Source of the DNA: Myrica gale
Taxonomy: Eukaryota > Streptophyta > Magnoliopsida > Fagales > Myricaceae
NCBI GenBank assembly: GCA_963930655.1
Contig: OZ005604.1
Location: 8,318,001-8,382,000, forward strand
Length of the DNA stretch: 64,000 bases
Direction: 5' to 3'
Below the pieces are notes generated by a model. The model had not been told where the DNA came from. It ran no database searches and saw only the letters and a program-made list of their open reading frames with translations. Position 1 is the first letter of the stretch. Each line of letters opens with the position of its first letter. The translations under genes and the position numbers were made by a program. Shown here piece after piece: positions 21,927-34,245 of this stretch.

Positions 21927-22332
21927 CTATCTTGCCCGTCGTAATGAGTCTAACTGCTTCATGAATTTTTGCATATCTTCCTGCAATGTCTCCATCTTTA
22001 GTTGTAACTGGTGTATGACTTACCCTTAAATATGCACTGATGCTGAAAAACTTCATGCACTCGTCTAAATCAATAAAAGTAACATATTTATGATTTTAGT
22101 AGAATGAACAATTATATAGGGAATAAAATGGATCCATTCATTTCTCTTTCTCGACCTCATATGATTCTTCAGCGTCAAACTGTTCATACTCCATCCTACG
22201 CATAATAATTCTCCCTGGATTTGATTTACAGCTTCCGGGCATATATCGAATGGCGAAAATTGATCTAGGATTAGGTTCTGGACACTTTGGATTCTTTGTC
22301 AGTGTCTCCTCTTTCATGTTCTTTTTTCTCAT
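21927..22332 (-). pseudogene. CACTA accessory-ORF remnant with coiled-coil end
   Basis: The minus-strand end of an ORF reads QLQLKMETLQEDMQKFMKQL, then DSLRRAR and a stop at 21927-21929. It has a clear heptad-like spacing of Leu and Met. An upstream open piece (22332-22138) is Lys/Glu/Pro-rich in a different frame. In position and character it matches the coiled-coil ends of the accessory ORFs at 7389-8382 and 24511-25443. Confidence 0.4.
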
Positions 22333-22759
22333 AAGCCATTCGGACGCATTCGAACAACAAGGTGTTTGAACGGAAATGTAAATAAGGTTTCAACGTTTGT
22401 TAACCTACGGGATAGAGACACGCATCACATAAAGTTCGAACAATACTTTTACAACGTTTGAACACTGTGAATAAACACAAAGAAAGCTCGAAGAATAGGG
22501 ACCCAAAAACACGAAATCAAGCTATAAAACTGTTAATTTACCCCTAAATACGTATGTGACTACCCAGGAGCATTTAGACATCAATTTTGTCCAAAACTTC
22601 AAGCCATAACAATCAAATTTTCATAAACCAAATCCTAACGGCGACATTTTAATTGCATGGTGTCGTTAATTACTTAAACGTATTCGAACAGATATCTCAC
22701 GCAGTCATTTCTGACTTCTAAACCATTCGAACGGGAACCTCTTATATTTAAACACAATG

Positions 22760-23065
22760 TTACTAGTACTTAATAATTTGTAAATGATTATAAAAATAAT
22801 TATATCAATACATGTAAGTATCATTAACACATGTAAAAGAGTATGAAAATCTTACTAGTACTTACAGATGTGTGAGTAAGTCCAAACACAGTATTATTAA
22901 CAAATGTAAGTATCATAGTACATGTATGGGACGATAGAAATTTATAGTACTTAATGATGTGTAAGTAATTACTAACACAACGTTATTAACATATGTAAGT
23001 TATACCACAAGTATAAGAGTATGAAAATCTTATTAGTACTTAATGATGTGCAAGTAATTACAAAC
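22760..23065. repeat. Tandem repeat of about 90 bp, left part
   Basis: Units contain AACACAATGTTATTAACA..TGTAAGTATCAT and GTATGAAAATCTTA.TAGTACTTAATGATGTG. The phrase ACTTAATGATGTGTAAGTAA recurs at about 22770, 22860, 22951 and 23038, a period of 87-91 bp. The array is cut by the CACTA at 23066 and resumes at 30133. Confidence 0.8.
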
Positions 23066-23068
23066 CAC

Positions 23069-24400
23069 TACAAGAATTTTGACCTTAGGTGTCAGATTCT
23101 TGGTTGTCAAAAATTATTTTGACACCAGACAATACCTTCCCTGAAAAAAATCAACGTCATCACGGAAGGTGTTCGCAAGTTTTTTCGAGTGATGAATAGC
23201 CAATTGTCACAAATATGTGAAAAAAAATCTTCTTAAAGTTTACAATTATGTCTACACACGTAAAAACCCGTCCAAATCGACTTATGGTGACAAAATATCT
23301 GGTCACCCATCTATGATGAAAACCAAATCATCAGGAAAGCTTAAACAATGTCTGGACGTATATGCAATAATCGTCCAAATTATAGTGCCAGATCAAGTAC
23401 GTAACAGCTGTGAACAATTTGGACACCTAAGAAAAAATCGCACATGGTTTCAGTGACTAAAGAATTGTCACTAAAATTGGAAGCCGTCCAGATGCACATG
23501 CGAGGATCGTCTGCACCCATCATTTACGTGTGTCTACCTCCAACCCTTGTGGGACACAATGCATGATTTTAGGAGATTTTTGCATTGGTTTCAGTTATGG
23601 CATTTAATACTCATCTCGTTGGCGTCCGAATGGTGTCGATGAATTTTAAATTCGAAGAGAAACCATCAAAACTCATTTTTCACGAAACCCGTGCATCATT
23701 TGTCTCGATCTCTCAAAATTTTACCTTTGAAATTCATCCTTTTACGTCTTATTTCTTTCATTTTTATTTAGAATTTCAGTGAAAAATTTTATATACGTTA
23801 TTTATGTAAAAAATTAGAATCAAATTTTAGACCATGAAATCTTGTTAAAAATGTTTTTGTGTTCGTATGGATTGCTTAAGATTGTAGGATTGTTTAGGCT
23901 ATAATTTTGTTCTATTTGTTATTTTTTTTAGGTGGTTAAGGGGTGGGGAGGAGACTGGCCATGGCTGAGTCGACTTGTTTATCTTCCTCGATATGTCTAG
24001 ACGATTTTTTTAGATTTGGACGGTTATTGTTTAGTATGTTTTATTATTTGTATCATGTCCGGACATTTAGTGTTAACCGTGCGCACGTAGAGGTCTTAGA
24101 CGTCATTATTTTCTTTATATTATATTCCTTTGCAGTGTAGTAGGTGCGCACGGTGTTCATATACACGTGTCAAGGAGAGGAGTTTTGGAATTTATGGGTA
24201 ATATTGTAGGTAACATTGAGGACTAGTTGGGTTCCGTTCGCACGGTGCACGTGTATGATTTAGACAACGTTGTTTGCTTTTATTATATGATTTTGTGTAT
24301 ATTGTCCGGACTTGTTATTGTCATTCGAACGGTATGTTTTTTTAAAATTATGTCATTTTGGCTTATGTTGTTAACTGTGCATATGGTTTAGTGACACTCA
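23069..24400. other. CACTA 5' subterminal region
   Basis: Non-coding. It holds repeated short words (GTCCGAA, CGTCCAAAT, GTTCGCACGGTG, CATTCGAACGG) and phrases such as TTGTCACAAA, as expected of a regulatory-protein binding region. No gene seen. Confidence 0.5.
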
Positions 24401-24510
24401 TTTTTATTTTTCCAGCAGATTAAGAAATTTCGAAGTGCCAGCGTTCAACACCTACCAGTTCTGGTGTAGAGAGCTCCGGGCAGCAAACACCTACAATTTG
24501 GACAATTTAT

Positions 24511-25443
24511 ATGAAGTTGGAGGAGCAGCGGGCTAAGATCCTTACGAAATCTATTATCGAGGAGCGTGAGGTCTCATTTCGTAATTTTAAGGAGATGAAG
24601 TTTCAAGATCAGAACATCGGCGATACTATGGACAACCAAGATTGGATTGAGTTTCTGAAGAGAATTGGCTCAGCATCCGTAGATCTAATCCAGGAGTGCT
24701 ACACCATGCTCCTAGATGTTGTGGATATCGGTGTGCCTTTATGGGACATAACTGTACGTGGGGTCTCCTTTCAGTTATCGGTAGACTTGTTGGCGACGTA
24801 TATGGGTATGCACAGGCCGGTCAAAGCCTTCCCTTGTGGGGAGATCCCGATCAAGCCTACTCGAGAGGATATCTTCATACGCTAGAATGAGATGCTTTCA
24901 TTATGACATATCATGCCCCTTATCTTCGCCTACGATATCGAGCCAAGAGCTCACATGACAGTGTCCCATGGCGAGGGGCGAGTTGATGCTAACCGTGGCT
25001 AAAGACAGCAAATAAGGCAGGGTGTCAGTGTTGGAATGCTTGATCAGCCAATGTCGGTTGCCCCTATTCATGTTATCATGCAGAGTTCCAACCAGCAGGT
25101 GCAGACAGAGCGACTAGCCTGTACAAACTCTTGGATGGCAGAGCTGAAGGAAGCTGTACATGCGACAAGTCATCCTACTCAGTTGTTGTGCGTCACTCTC
25201 GGTTCTCATCTCACCACTCTCAAGAGGAACTATGTTCTGCTCGATAGCACTCTAAAGGAAGAGGTCAGTAGTATGAGGAGGGATCTGAAGGTCATTCAGG
25301 AGCAGATGCACAACTTGTAATAGTTTATGATCAGCACTCCAACACAGCTGCCGACGCTCACGAGACAGATTGGCACTATGGATCAGCTCTTAGAGAAGAT
25401 GCATGAGGCCCTCGGATTAGGACCCTATGAGCCTGCACCATGA
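24511..25443 (+). pseudogene. CACTA accessory ORF: putative plant transposon protein with coiled-coil end
   Basis: The first piece (24511-24885) reads SFRNFKEMKFQDQNIG, WIEFLKRIGSASVDLIQECY and ITVRGVSFQLSVDLLATYMG, the pattern F/Y-x-L then VRG(V)xF followed by a helical half. I associate this with the putative plant transposon protein family (PF20167). A stop at 24883-24885 and a frame change follow. The end (25036-25320) carries SSMRRDLKVIQEQMHNL, a short coiled coil, with a further open stretch to 25443 in the same frame after a stop. It precedes the transposase, like the ORF at 7389-8382. The role as second transposition protein is inferred. Confidence 0.55.
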
Positions 25444-26945
25444 CTATGACTTTATTTATGTTTTCAACTATTGTTTTATTTCACGTTATATTTTCTGGAC
25501 ATCTTTTATTTATGTTTTTGTATTTGCTGACATATGGTTTTATTTTGGATATTTATGTTGATTCTACTTTTATTATATTTATTTTGGATATTTATGTTGA
25601 TTAACATTAACATATTCTTACTTAAATTAATATATTAACTATATACGTATCCTAAGAAAATTTAAATGGTAGCATATCTTATAAATGTAAATCTAAATGT
25701 CGTACTATATAATTAATTTCAAACTGGTATATAAATGTTGTTCTAGTTATATATATTTACATGTATGTAGTAATAATTGGTGTAAACAATTATGAATTGA
25801 AAAAGTTTTATATAATTTTTGTTGATGAATATCGTTCGCACGAATTAACAGTCGTCCGAACGATAAAACGATATAGTTTTAGAAAGGAAAATGGTATCGT
25901 TCTATCAGAGCAACCATCCTCACAGTCAGCGAAACTATGGGCACGGTTGAAGAATGATTTAAAATGATGTTTTTTAGGTAATGAAAAGTTTTGTTTAATT
26001 TGTTTTAACTGTTTTCACTATGGAAACGAAAAACGACATCGTTTTTCTGGGGTAAAAACGTATTCGGTTGTTAAAACGATGTCATGTGCAATGGATATAA
26101 TCGTTGGGACAAAGCGAATTTGTTGGCGATAAAGTTTGACGCCAAAAATTTCACGTAGATAGTGTCAGACATCACAAATTGTGAAACCTAGACGCCATAG
26201 CTCATTTCTCGAAACTCTGTGAGAACTCCCACACCTCTTAAATCCGGCCAAGATCTTTCTTTTGGTGAAAGATCGTTGAAGAAGTGATAGAAGGAGATTG
26301 AAGCATGGATTGAAGTATATTGATTTTTTGTCCTAATTTTGATTTCTTTATATTTATTCAATTGTAAATGCATCTAACAATTTAAATACATTCTATATTG
26401 TAGAAAATCAGTGGAGAAGGTGTTGGAGAAGGGAGATTTTGAAGCTTTGAGGTAAGGAAGTTTGAGATTTCGTGGGTTTTGTGTGTTTTAGCTGAAAATA
26501 TGTATTTGTTTTTTGTTTTTAATGATTTTGGTAGCTTATAATCATGTTTAGTTGGAGTTTGGGTTGATTTGATACAAAAATGGTGGTTGTTTTGGTATGT
26601 TTTTGGATTTAAAATGGTCTGCCATTGCGTGATTTTGTGAAGACTCTGTTTTTCGACAATTGCAATCCTCGTGCTTCTTGTAAACATCCAGATGATGCTC
26701 TGAGGTAATGAGGCATCCTGTGGACTTGGTGGTATGAAAGGAACTAGGTAGGAAATACGAGTTGTTTGGTTGGGAAGCTCATACGTCCGTTCGGGTCTAG
26801 CGACTAATGGATTTAACCTGTTTGGTCACTTGAACTTGTCACACAGTATATGACCAATGGTTTTAGTCTTGTACAATATAGTTTTATGCTCTCACTCCTT
26901 ATTCTCGGGGATAGGAGTCCGCGAAATGATATTTATATTTATTTG
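25444..26945. other. Spacer between the two CACTA coding parts
   Basis: AT-rich and non-coding. It includes an internal repeat-like block (25830-26170) with ATCGTTCGCACGAA, GTCCGAACGATAAAACG and GACGCCAAAAATTTCACG. A G/T-rich stretch (26400-26700) resembles an intron or UTR. The N-terminal half of the transposase expected here is absent. Confidence 0.5.
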
Positions 26946-28085
26946 CAGGGCTTAATAGAAGAGTTGAATAAGTTATGGGAGGATAGGGTGCAAGCGTAAA
27001 ATGTCGCGGAGTTGAGTTCATTTAACTTACACGCAATATTAAAATCTGTCCGGAAGGAGTACAAAAGGAAGGTTAGCTTGCCCAACGTATAATACAGAAA
27101 CATTGTCTTTTGGCTGCAAATAAATGGAAATATTATTTTTTGGGACATCGCCAGTATTTGCCCACTAACATCAGTGGAGAAACGATGTGGTCATATTTAA
27201 CAAGAATAAAGAGTTTAGATCGATGCCTAAAGAGTTGACTTGAGAAGAGAAGGAAGCGAACGAAAAATGAGTTGAGTTGGACGAAAGATAGTATTTTCTT
27301 TGAGTTACCGTATTGGTCAGAATTAAAACTTTGACATAATTTGGACGTGATGCAGATAGAAAAGAATATTTGTGATAATGTGTTGGAGAATTGGCTAAAC
27401 AATGAAGGGAAGTCGAAGGAATTCCATTTACAAGTTCAGGGTCAGTCTGAGGTAATGCCTCATGCAACATTCAAGGTGGCAAAAGATGAACAGAGAAAGT
27501 GTTGTCAATGGTTGAAGGGTGTGATGTTCCCTGACGAGTATGCACTTTATATAGCGCGATGTGTAAATGTGAAAGAATGCAAGTTAACCAGTATGAAGAG
27601 CCACGAGTGTCACGTTAAGCTATAACGACTGTTACTGGCGATGATACATTGGTTACTGGATGAAGAAGTATGTACAACATTGGGAGAGTTGAGTTTATTG
27701 TTAAAAGATTTTTGTTCAAGAACTGTAAAATTAGAAGTTGTGGGCCAGTTATAAAAAGATATTGGTTTGATTCTTTCTAAATTGGAACACATATTTCCTC
27801 CAACATTCTTCACTGTGATCGTCCATTTAGCAGTCCAGTTACCTCGGGAAGTGAAACTTGTCGGCCCCGTTCAGTACAAGTGGATGTATGCAATGGAAAG
27901 GTACTTATAGAAGATGAAGCCTTTTGCGAAGAACAGGGCACGGCCCGAGGGGTCCATAGCAGAGAGTTATGTATTAGATGAGTATTTGACATTCTGCTCA
28001 TTGTACCTCAGTGGGATTGAGATGTGATTCAATAGAAGAAAGAGAGTTAGGAGCAGGCAAGGGCCACGTTTTGAATAAAAATGAG
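26946..28085 (+). pseudogene. TNP2-type CACTA transposase, C-terminal half with DUF4218, broken
   Basis: Plus strand. Fragments read RKRTKNELSWTKDSIFFELP, LHNLDVMQIEKNICDNVL (27341 on), MKSHECHVKL and a stop, then EEVCTTLGELSLLLKDFCSR, FTVIVHLAVQLPREVKLVGP, YKWMYAMERYL and RPEGSIAESYVLDEYLTFCS. These are the end of Transposase_21 and the DUF4218 domain, and they align in order with the transposase at 1220-2230 (-). Several in-frame stops and frameshifts are present. The upstream catalytic part is missing. Confidence 0.85.
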
Positions 28086-28411
28086 TTCACTAAAGCACAG
28101 TGGTATGACCTAAACAACTGTGGAGAACTCGGCCCACATTTAGAGTAAGTGTTGTACATGTCCTTTATACGGAATCACTTATTCAATATTTTACACATGT
28201 TATTATTTTACGAATATTTGTTTGCAGTGACCACCTCCGCGAATTCAAGCAACAGTCACAAATAGATGTTGATCGATGGCACGAGGCCAAATCCCATAAC
28301 TGTTTAAAACACAGGTATTTATTACATTTGTAAAAAGTATAGTTAATTGATAGTTTAATTAATTTCCGCTCTTCAACATCTAATCGAATTATATTATTTT
28401 AGATATAGAAA

Positions 28412-28920
28412 ATGTGTAATGAATCTCTAGCCGACGTGTCGAACAATTTATATACACTGGCATCCGGACCGGATCAGCATGTACTATCATTTTATGGATG
28501 TTTAGTTAATAGCGTTCGGTTTCACACAGTTAATCATGAACAATGTTGCAGTACACAGAATAGCAGAGTTGTTGTACTAGGAGTCCATGATGGGGAAGAT
28601 GTTGATTTTTATGGTCAAGTTGTGGATATTTGCACACCACGGTACCTGTGCGGGAATTTAATTTATTTATTCAAGTGCGACTGGTTTGACTTGAGCACCA
28701 AAAATTTAGGTCTTCATAAAGTGGTTGTTTTGTCAGCATCAACACATCACGGAAGTCGTATAAGGATGATATGTTCGTGCTAGCGTCTCAAGGTGGTCAA
28801 GTATTTTATTTTGATGATACGAAGTGAGGTGACCACTGGAAGATAGTTCAGAAAATAGTAAGCAGAAACACATACGATATGCCCCCTGTTGGAGATGAGG
28901 ACGGGAAGAAACGATAGGAC
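28412..28920 (+). pseudogene. CACTA transposase DUF4216 domain
   Basis: Reads MCNESLADVSNNLYTLASG, NSVRFHTVNHEQCCSTQNSR, VVVLGVHDGEDVDFYGQVVD and LFKCDWFDL, then FVLASQGGQVFYFDD in another frame and HWKIVQKIVSRNTYDMP. The order V-x-FH, NSGV-like, FYG-x-(V/I), L-F-x-C-x-W-(F/V)-D and A-x-Q-x2-Q-V-F-Y is that of DUF4216, the C-terminal part of CACTA transposases. A frameshift lies at about 28780 and a stop follows near 28828. Confidence 0.8.
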
Positions 28921-30132
28921 TATCAAATGTGGAAGCGTAACAGGAGAACGTGTCAATTTCGTTTTCTGGAGACTTAAGTGAATTTAACATGATCCCGTTG
29001 AGAAGGAATGACACTGATCCTCTTATTTATGTCACTGAAGACACTAAGCCATGACGTCACGCTACATCAATATCAGACAGTGATGAAGAGTCATCATGGG
29101 ATGATAGTGATAATTCCGAAGAGCTCGACTCTGATGATTAAAGTGATTTTACGAATCTCTGACAATTTGTCGTTATTTTTATGTATATATTCCAATATTA
29201 TTTGTTTAATATTGATAGAGTTAATACATTTTTGTGCTTGTGCAGGCACATGACATTGTGAGTAGATGATGGAGCACACAAGGCAACTCACGTTGCATTT
29301 GACGCCCAAACGAAGATTTGGATAGATTGTTTATTTCAGTCTTGATTTCTATTATCTATTTTATTAACTATTACGACGATTTCTATTATTTATTTTATTT
29401 AAGATTATGACTATTAATTATTTTGTAGAGACAATTATTAATTTTATTTTATAATTAATATAATTTCTTCATGTCCACGTGTAATGCATAATTTAAATAA
29501 ATATAAAATGACCGGACGACATAAATAACCATGTGTTAAATGCAGAATTTAAATAAATATTATAACGTCTGGACAACATAAATATACGTGCACACAGTTT
29601 ATTCCAACTAACGTCGCAACATTTATTGCCACCCACATGCCATTTTTTAATGATCATCTACACGTTTATTAATCGTTCTCACATTATATTTGCTAGCATT
29701 TTTATTTTTCGCTTAAAAAAGCAACCGCATTCAAACCTATTGGACAAGTGTTCAGCCGTTACATTCTGTAACACTTATTTTTTTGTCACAAATATGACAT
29801 ACGTTGGAATGAATAGTTTGGATCATGCGCACGTGTTTCAGTGACAATTTAGATTTTTGTCACGCGCTACAAAGTGTGGGAACAGATTATCCAAACGGAC
29901 CAAAAACAACCAATGCGTGACGTAAGTGTAATTATCACACCAATTGAAAATTGTTCGGACCAATATATTTTCCGTTCGAGCGGTTTTTCCTGATAAAACT
30001 AGCAAATCATCACCTAAAATCTTGTGTGGCACACTTACAGTGGCAAATAACCTGTTGAAATTACTTTGATAGGGAAACGTTTAGGCGACAAACGTTTTTG
30101 CATTTTTGACACTCAATCAATTTTTTGTAGTG
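28921..30132. other. CACTA 3' subterminal region
   Basis: Non-coding. It contains an acidic-tail remnant near 29080-29150, AT-rich DNA and subterminal words (TTGTTCGGACC, CCGTTCGAGCGG near 29950-29985), then the right terminus TTTTTTGTAGTG at 30121-30132. Confidence 0.6.
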
Positions 30133-30259
30133 AACACAATGTTATTAACACATATAAGTATCATAGCACAAGTATAAGAGTATGGAAATCGTATTAGTAC
30201 TTAATACTTAATTAATGTAGTGTAAGAACCTATAAATTCAAAGTTATTAATTGTATAAA
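30133..30259. repeat. Tandem repeat of about 90 bp, right part
   Basis: AACACAATGTTATTAACACA followed by TATAAGTATCATAGCACAAG and GTATTAGTACTTAAT continues the array of 22760-23065 after the CACTA insertion. It ends at the target repeat of the Mutator-like element (30251-30259). Confidence 0.8.
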
Positions 30260-31042
30260 GGGTTAATTACTAAAATAGTCCCTGTGTTTTATGTCCTTTA
30301 TCAATTTGGTCTCTGTGTTTCCAATTTGGTCACACAAGTTCTTAAGTTATCCTCATTTATCAATTTGGTCCCTGGGTTTCCAATTTGGTCACATAAGTCC
30401 TTAAGTTATTCTCATTTATCGATTTGGTCCATGAGTTTCCAATTTGGTCACATAAGTCCTTAGGTTAACTCATTTATCGATTTGGTCATTCCGTCCAATT
30501 TCTACTTTGATGTCTCATCAAAATAAGCCATTACCCCAAATCAATCTGCAAACAGAGAGCAACAAATAGAAAATCTCCGACACGATTCAAATCTCAAAGA
30601 TCACCAACGGATTCAGATTGGATATCTCTTCGCTTCGTGAAAAATAGACGACCGCCATGATTGATTTTTGGTAAAACATGAATCTGGGTTCCCTTCGTCG
30701 CGCGAATGGGGGGTCTCCCCTGTTCGATTTTTTTTTTCTTTTTTACGAATATGCTAGGTGGACGTGAGTTTTTTTAAATAATAAAAAAGCATACACGTGT
30801 CGCGATATTATTGGTGGTGACGTGGCCCACAGTTAGCTGACTGTGCACGGAGGAGACTGAATTGGATGGAAGGAACAAATCGATAAATGAGGATAACCTA
30901 AGGACTTATGTGACCAAATTGGAAACCCAAGGACCAAATTGATAAATGAGGATAACCTAAGGACTTATGTGACCAAATTGGAAACCCAGGGACCAAATCG
31001 ATAAAGGGCATAAAACTCAGGGACTATTTTGGTCATTAACCC
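30260..31042. mobile_element. Mutator-like non-autonomous element with long TIRs, 783 bp
   Basis: A perfect 9 bp target duplication TTGTATAAA (30251-30259 and 31043-31051) encloses long terminal inverted repeats that begin GGGTTAATTACTAAAATAG at the left and the complement of GGGTTAATGACCAAAATAG at the right. The TIRs contain tandem units of about 64 bp (CAATTTGGTC..TTTCCAATTTGGTCACATAAGTCC), three copies on the left and two on the right. The interior (30530-30850) has no transposase. The 9 bp duplication and long TIRs are the Mutator/MULE pattern. Confidence 0.92.
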
Positions 31043-31051
31043 TTGTATAAA

Positions 31052-31400
31052 AGTACTATTAGTATCTTTCTTCAGTAATTTTTTTTATTAATCATATTTT
31101 AAAGTCATTTTTGACTCACTTTTTTGCAAATTTAGTGTTTCATAAAACCGTTCGAACATCATGCGATACTAAAGAGCAATCGTTCCAAACATACAAAAGC
31201 ATTCTAATGCATTATCTCCCATCGTTTGAACAGATTCTTTCATTTTTCTTAAAAGGTAAAACCTGCTGGAACGCCGTAGTTAAACTTAAATCGGCTTTGT
31301 TAGTTATACCAAAACGTTCTAACTCTTCTATAAATCCATTCGAAAGGTCGGTAAATTATAATTTTTTTTATGACACCCCTCCATTTTGAACCTCTTTTAA
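31052..31400. repeat. TTCGAAC-rich block, probable end part of the outer CACTA-like element
   Basis: Carries ACCGTTCGAACATC, CATCGTTTGAACAG, AAACGTTCTAAC and CATTCGAAAGG. These words match the subterminal motif of the CACTA-like element that starts at 20383. No terminal CACTA sequence was found. Confidence 0.45.
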
Positions 31401-33000
31401 GATATTAATGGAGGTATTTCCTTATGATATTTGTGGTAGCCATTTTTACTCTTTTACTCTTTAATTTTTCTTTGAGCTAAATTCTTACTGTTAGTGCATT
31501 AGTCATTATTTACAATTTTAATTATTTTGCTTGCTACGTAAGCGTGTGATTATTATTTTTTATTTTTGATCCTTGAGTATCTCCTAAAATATCTAATTAA
31601 TTGCAATTTTTGTAGAATAAATGATAAAATTTGTCTTAATTATTTTTCTCCTTATATCCGAAATTAACAATGCAATTTCCTCATGTTTAAATTTTTTGTT
31701 TTTCACCTCAATGATTCTATAATTTCCTTTCTTTTATTATTGTGCTACTTTTTGACCTAGATGATTTTTAATTATCCCTTTTGCTTGATTAAATATATTT
31801 AATTTCCAAATTCATTAATTTATTACATTATTTAACTAGATTGGACCTAAGGAACTCGGACTTGGACCTAGGAAATTTGTTTGGGCCGAACCCTATAAGG
31901 CCTTGGAGGCCCACAACTGCAACCCAAGCTCAAAGACAAGCCCATGGACAGCCATATCTTTGTCATAATGTCTCTTGGGAGACAAAATCTTCCTATTTTG
32001 CCAAGTGGCACCAACACTCTTCCCATGCACTCACTACCCAACAAAAATTTGCCTTAACTTGTTAACTTGTCGTAAATGATTACAAGCCTAATAAAGTTAG
32101 CTTACCCCTAGGAAATTAGGTAATCATCACATTGGGAAGAGACAAAAATTTAATGGCCCTATTTAAGGAGGGACTCAGGGCAAAGAGCTTATTATCGTGA
32201 GTCTTAGAGAGAGAAAGTGAAAAAGGAAGTGAGAGAAGGAGAAAAAAAGAGAAGAAAAAAAAGAGAGAAAAAGAGACAATTATGCAAGAAGAGGAAGAGG
32301 ACAGAAGAAGAAAAAGAAGGATAAAGGGCAAGCTTGAGGTAAAGGGTGTCTAGCCTTGTTTGAGTTGAGTTGGGAAAAGTCATGTTATTTGTGCATTCTT
32401 GTTGCTAATATGTTAGATCTTTGGCTGAACATGTTGGATGGAAGAAGAACGTTGTTAAGTTAGGTTTTTGACATCTAATAATGTGTTATGAAAGATTGCA
32501 TGTAAAAATACTAGCCTATCTTTGGTTATTTGTAAGGAATGTGCTATGTAGTTATAGTTCATACTCAAGATGATCTTTTTTGGGTTTGTAGACCACATTA
32601 GTGACCATATTTTATGTTTGGAGGAAAGGAAGGCCACATGGCTGGCTATTGGAATGGTTAAATGAGTTTTCTTGTGTAATTTTATAACTTATGATGCATT
32701 TTATGTTGAAGTTTATGGAAGTCTTGATCTTGGCCGAATGGCAAGGATGGGCATGAGATGGGAAAAAGGCAAGGCAAGGCCTTGAATGGGAGCTTAATTA
32801 TGAGCTCAAAGTTTGAAATTTGGTGTCTTCATAGTGCAAAAATAACATGCAACGGGTATTTATGCGCGAGTTGTTGAAGTAATTATGAATTTACGTTTCT
32901 ATAGCTTCATATGTGTACTCTCTGATTGTCTAATATGTGCTTTGTGATCTTATAAATATGTGCAAAGATGATAGTTCATTGAGTTATGGTGTTTAGAAAC
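31401..33000 (+). mobile_element. Possible degraded LTR
   Basis: Non-coding. AT-rich up to 31830, then a GC-richer stretch with a TATA-like box CCCTATTTAAGGAGGG (about 32156-32171), an A/G-rich transcript-leader-like run (32195-32330) and sequence with TTAGATCTTTGGCTGAAC, similar in style to the leader and U5 parts of the long LTRs at 40-42 and 58 kb. Ends and target repeat were not found, so this is a weak call. Confidence 0.3.
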
Positions 33001-34244
33001 AAGATCTAGAACATGCAACAAATGTTGTTAAGCTTAAACATGAAAATAGGTCACTGTCCCAAACGACACCAAGAAATACTTGGAATTTTCATGTGACAAA
33101 GTCGCTCAAAACAAGAACCCCAAGTACAAATCAGAGTATATATACAAACTCAGGCCAACATGTCAATATTTGACTACAAAATCTAGAATTGGCTTAAAGA
33201 AAGGCAGCCAGTAAGCTAATGGCTTCTCTTTACATGTACAAGCAAGTTAATAATGAAACAAAATGCCTCCCGTTCAACTTAGCGAATGCGACATTAATAA
33301 CCAGAAGGGAAAAGAAACAAAGCAAGTCATATATTCAGTTCCCATGATGAAACAAAAAAAAATGGAGACATGTGAATGAAAAGAAAATAGATCAAATTCA
33401 CAAGTCATGAACCCAAAACCTCAAAGTTTGGGCATTAATATAAAATCGATCAGTGTGAAAAATCCAACAATTTTACAATAAAAAACATAGTGAGCCTAGA
33501 TCTTGATTACAGAGCAAGAGAAAATTCCTCACGTTTATGAAACTTCTTCAGATGCCTCGAGAGAGTGATTCGGTTTAAAACCTAATTTAGCTGAGGAAAA
33601 AACACAACCTCTACTAATACTGCTAGCATCGTTGCTTCTCCGGTTACAAATATGGAGTATTGGGCTTAGTAAGTGTATCCAAGAACCACTACCACACCGA
33701 GGTAGGGAGCTGGTGGCACTAGATCAACCGATGTCTAACTAAGTGTATCCAATATGGAGTTTGATGTAATACCGGAATTGCCCAGGAAAAGCGCGAGGTT
33801 GTCAGAATATCTATGAAAAACCCCGGAATAATGGGAATACTCAAGATTGCTTTGGGAAACCTCAAAATATTTTGATATTGATCAGAATAATTGTGAGAAT
33901 GGTTAGGACCAACACAAACTCACATACATGGATAGATAAGGTCATCCATCACCCATGCATAAACACAATGGATATGGAAAATCACCCCATCTAATGTAAA
34001 TATACGAGATACAGGGTAAGACCTTGCCAGTTGTCTGAATCTACCGAAGAATAAGAGTGAGAAAAATCATTTCTCAAAAGTCAAATGCTCAATTCATTTA
34101 AACACTCAATAATCTGTATTTTTTTAATTTGATAGTCATGTGGTATATTTAATGATGTTTGGAACAACCCCTAAGTATAGGTAATTAATAATTACAACTT
34201 CCAAAATATTAAATAGGAGTTAGAAGATATTAATGGCTCTTAGA
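33001..34244. other. Non-coding stretch
   Basis: No gene is supported. A minus-strand open piece (33640-33539) reads KLGFKPNHSLEASEEVS and stop and could be the tail of an old gene, but no upstream exon was found. Duplicated short phrases AGTGTATCCAA (33676 and 33740) lie nearby. Confidence 0.3.
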
Positions 34245-34245
34245 C

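Larger units (their letters stand above)
20383..22740. mobile_element. CACTA-like element, left end and body (right end not found)
   Basis: A CACTA-type terminus CACTACAACAAAATTGG starts at 20383 after the bases CTT. It is followed by subterminal motifs such as ATTCGATC, GTTCGATG and GAACGGT, a coiled-coil ORF end at 21927-22020 (-), and a TTCGAAC-rich block (22330-22740). A retroposon is inserted at 20766-21674. Matching TTCGAAC-rich sequence reappears at 31140-31340, beyond the inner CACTA and the Mutator-like element, so the original element may run to about 31.4 kb. No complementary terminus was found there. Confidence 0.5.
23066..30132 (+). mobile_element. Complete CACTA transposon, 7067 bp, TSD AAC
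   Basis: The left end is CACTACAAGAATTTTGACC and the right end is the complement of CACTACAAAAAATTGATTG. Both sit inside the 3 bp target duplication AAC (23063-23065 and 30133-30135). Inside, in order: a subterminal region, the accessory ORF (24511-25443), a spacer with TTCGCACGAA and GTCCGAACG motifs (25830-25870), the C-terminal half of a TNP2-type transposase (26950-28085) and a DUF4216-like exon (28412-28905). The N-terminal half of the transposase is missing and the rest has stops, so the element is complete at its ends but dead by itself. It could be moved only by a related active element. Confidence 0.93.

Noticed and set aside
20383..31400. One complete outer CACTA element
   Set aside because: The left terminus is clear, but no complementary right terminus with a CTT target repeat was found, so only the left part is called.
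33539..33640. Possible C-terminal exon of an old gene (-)
   Set aside because: The short reading looks protein-like, but no upstream exon or splice acceptor was found.
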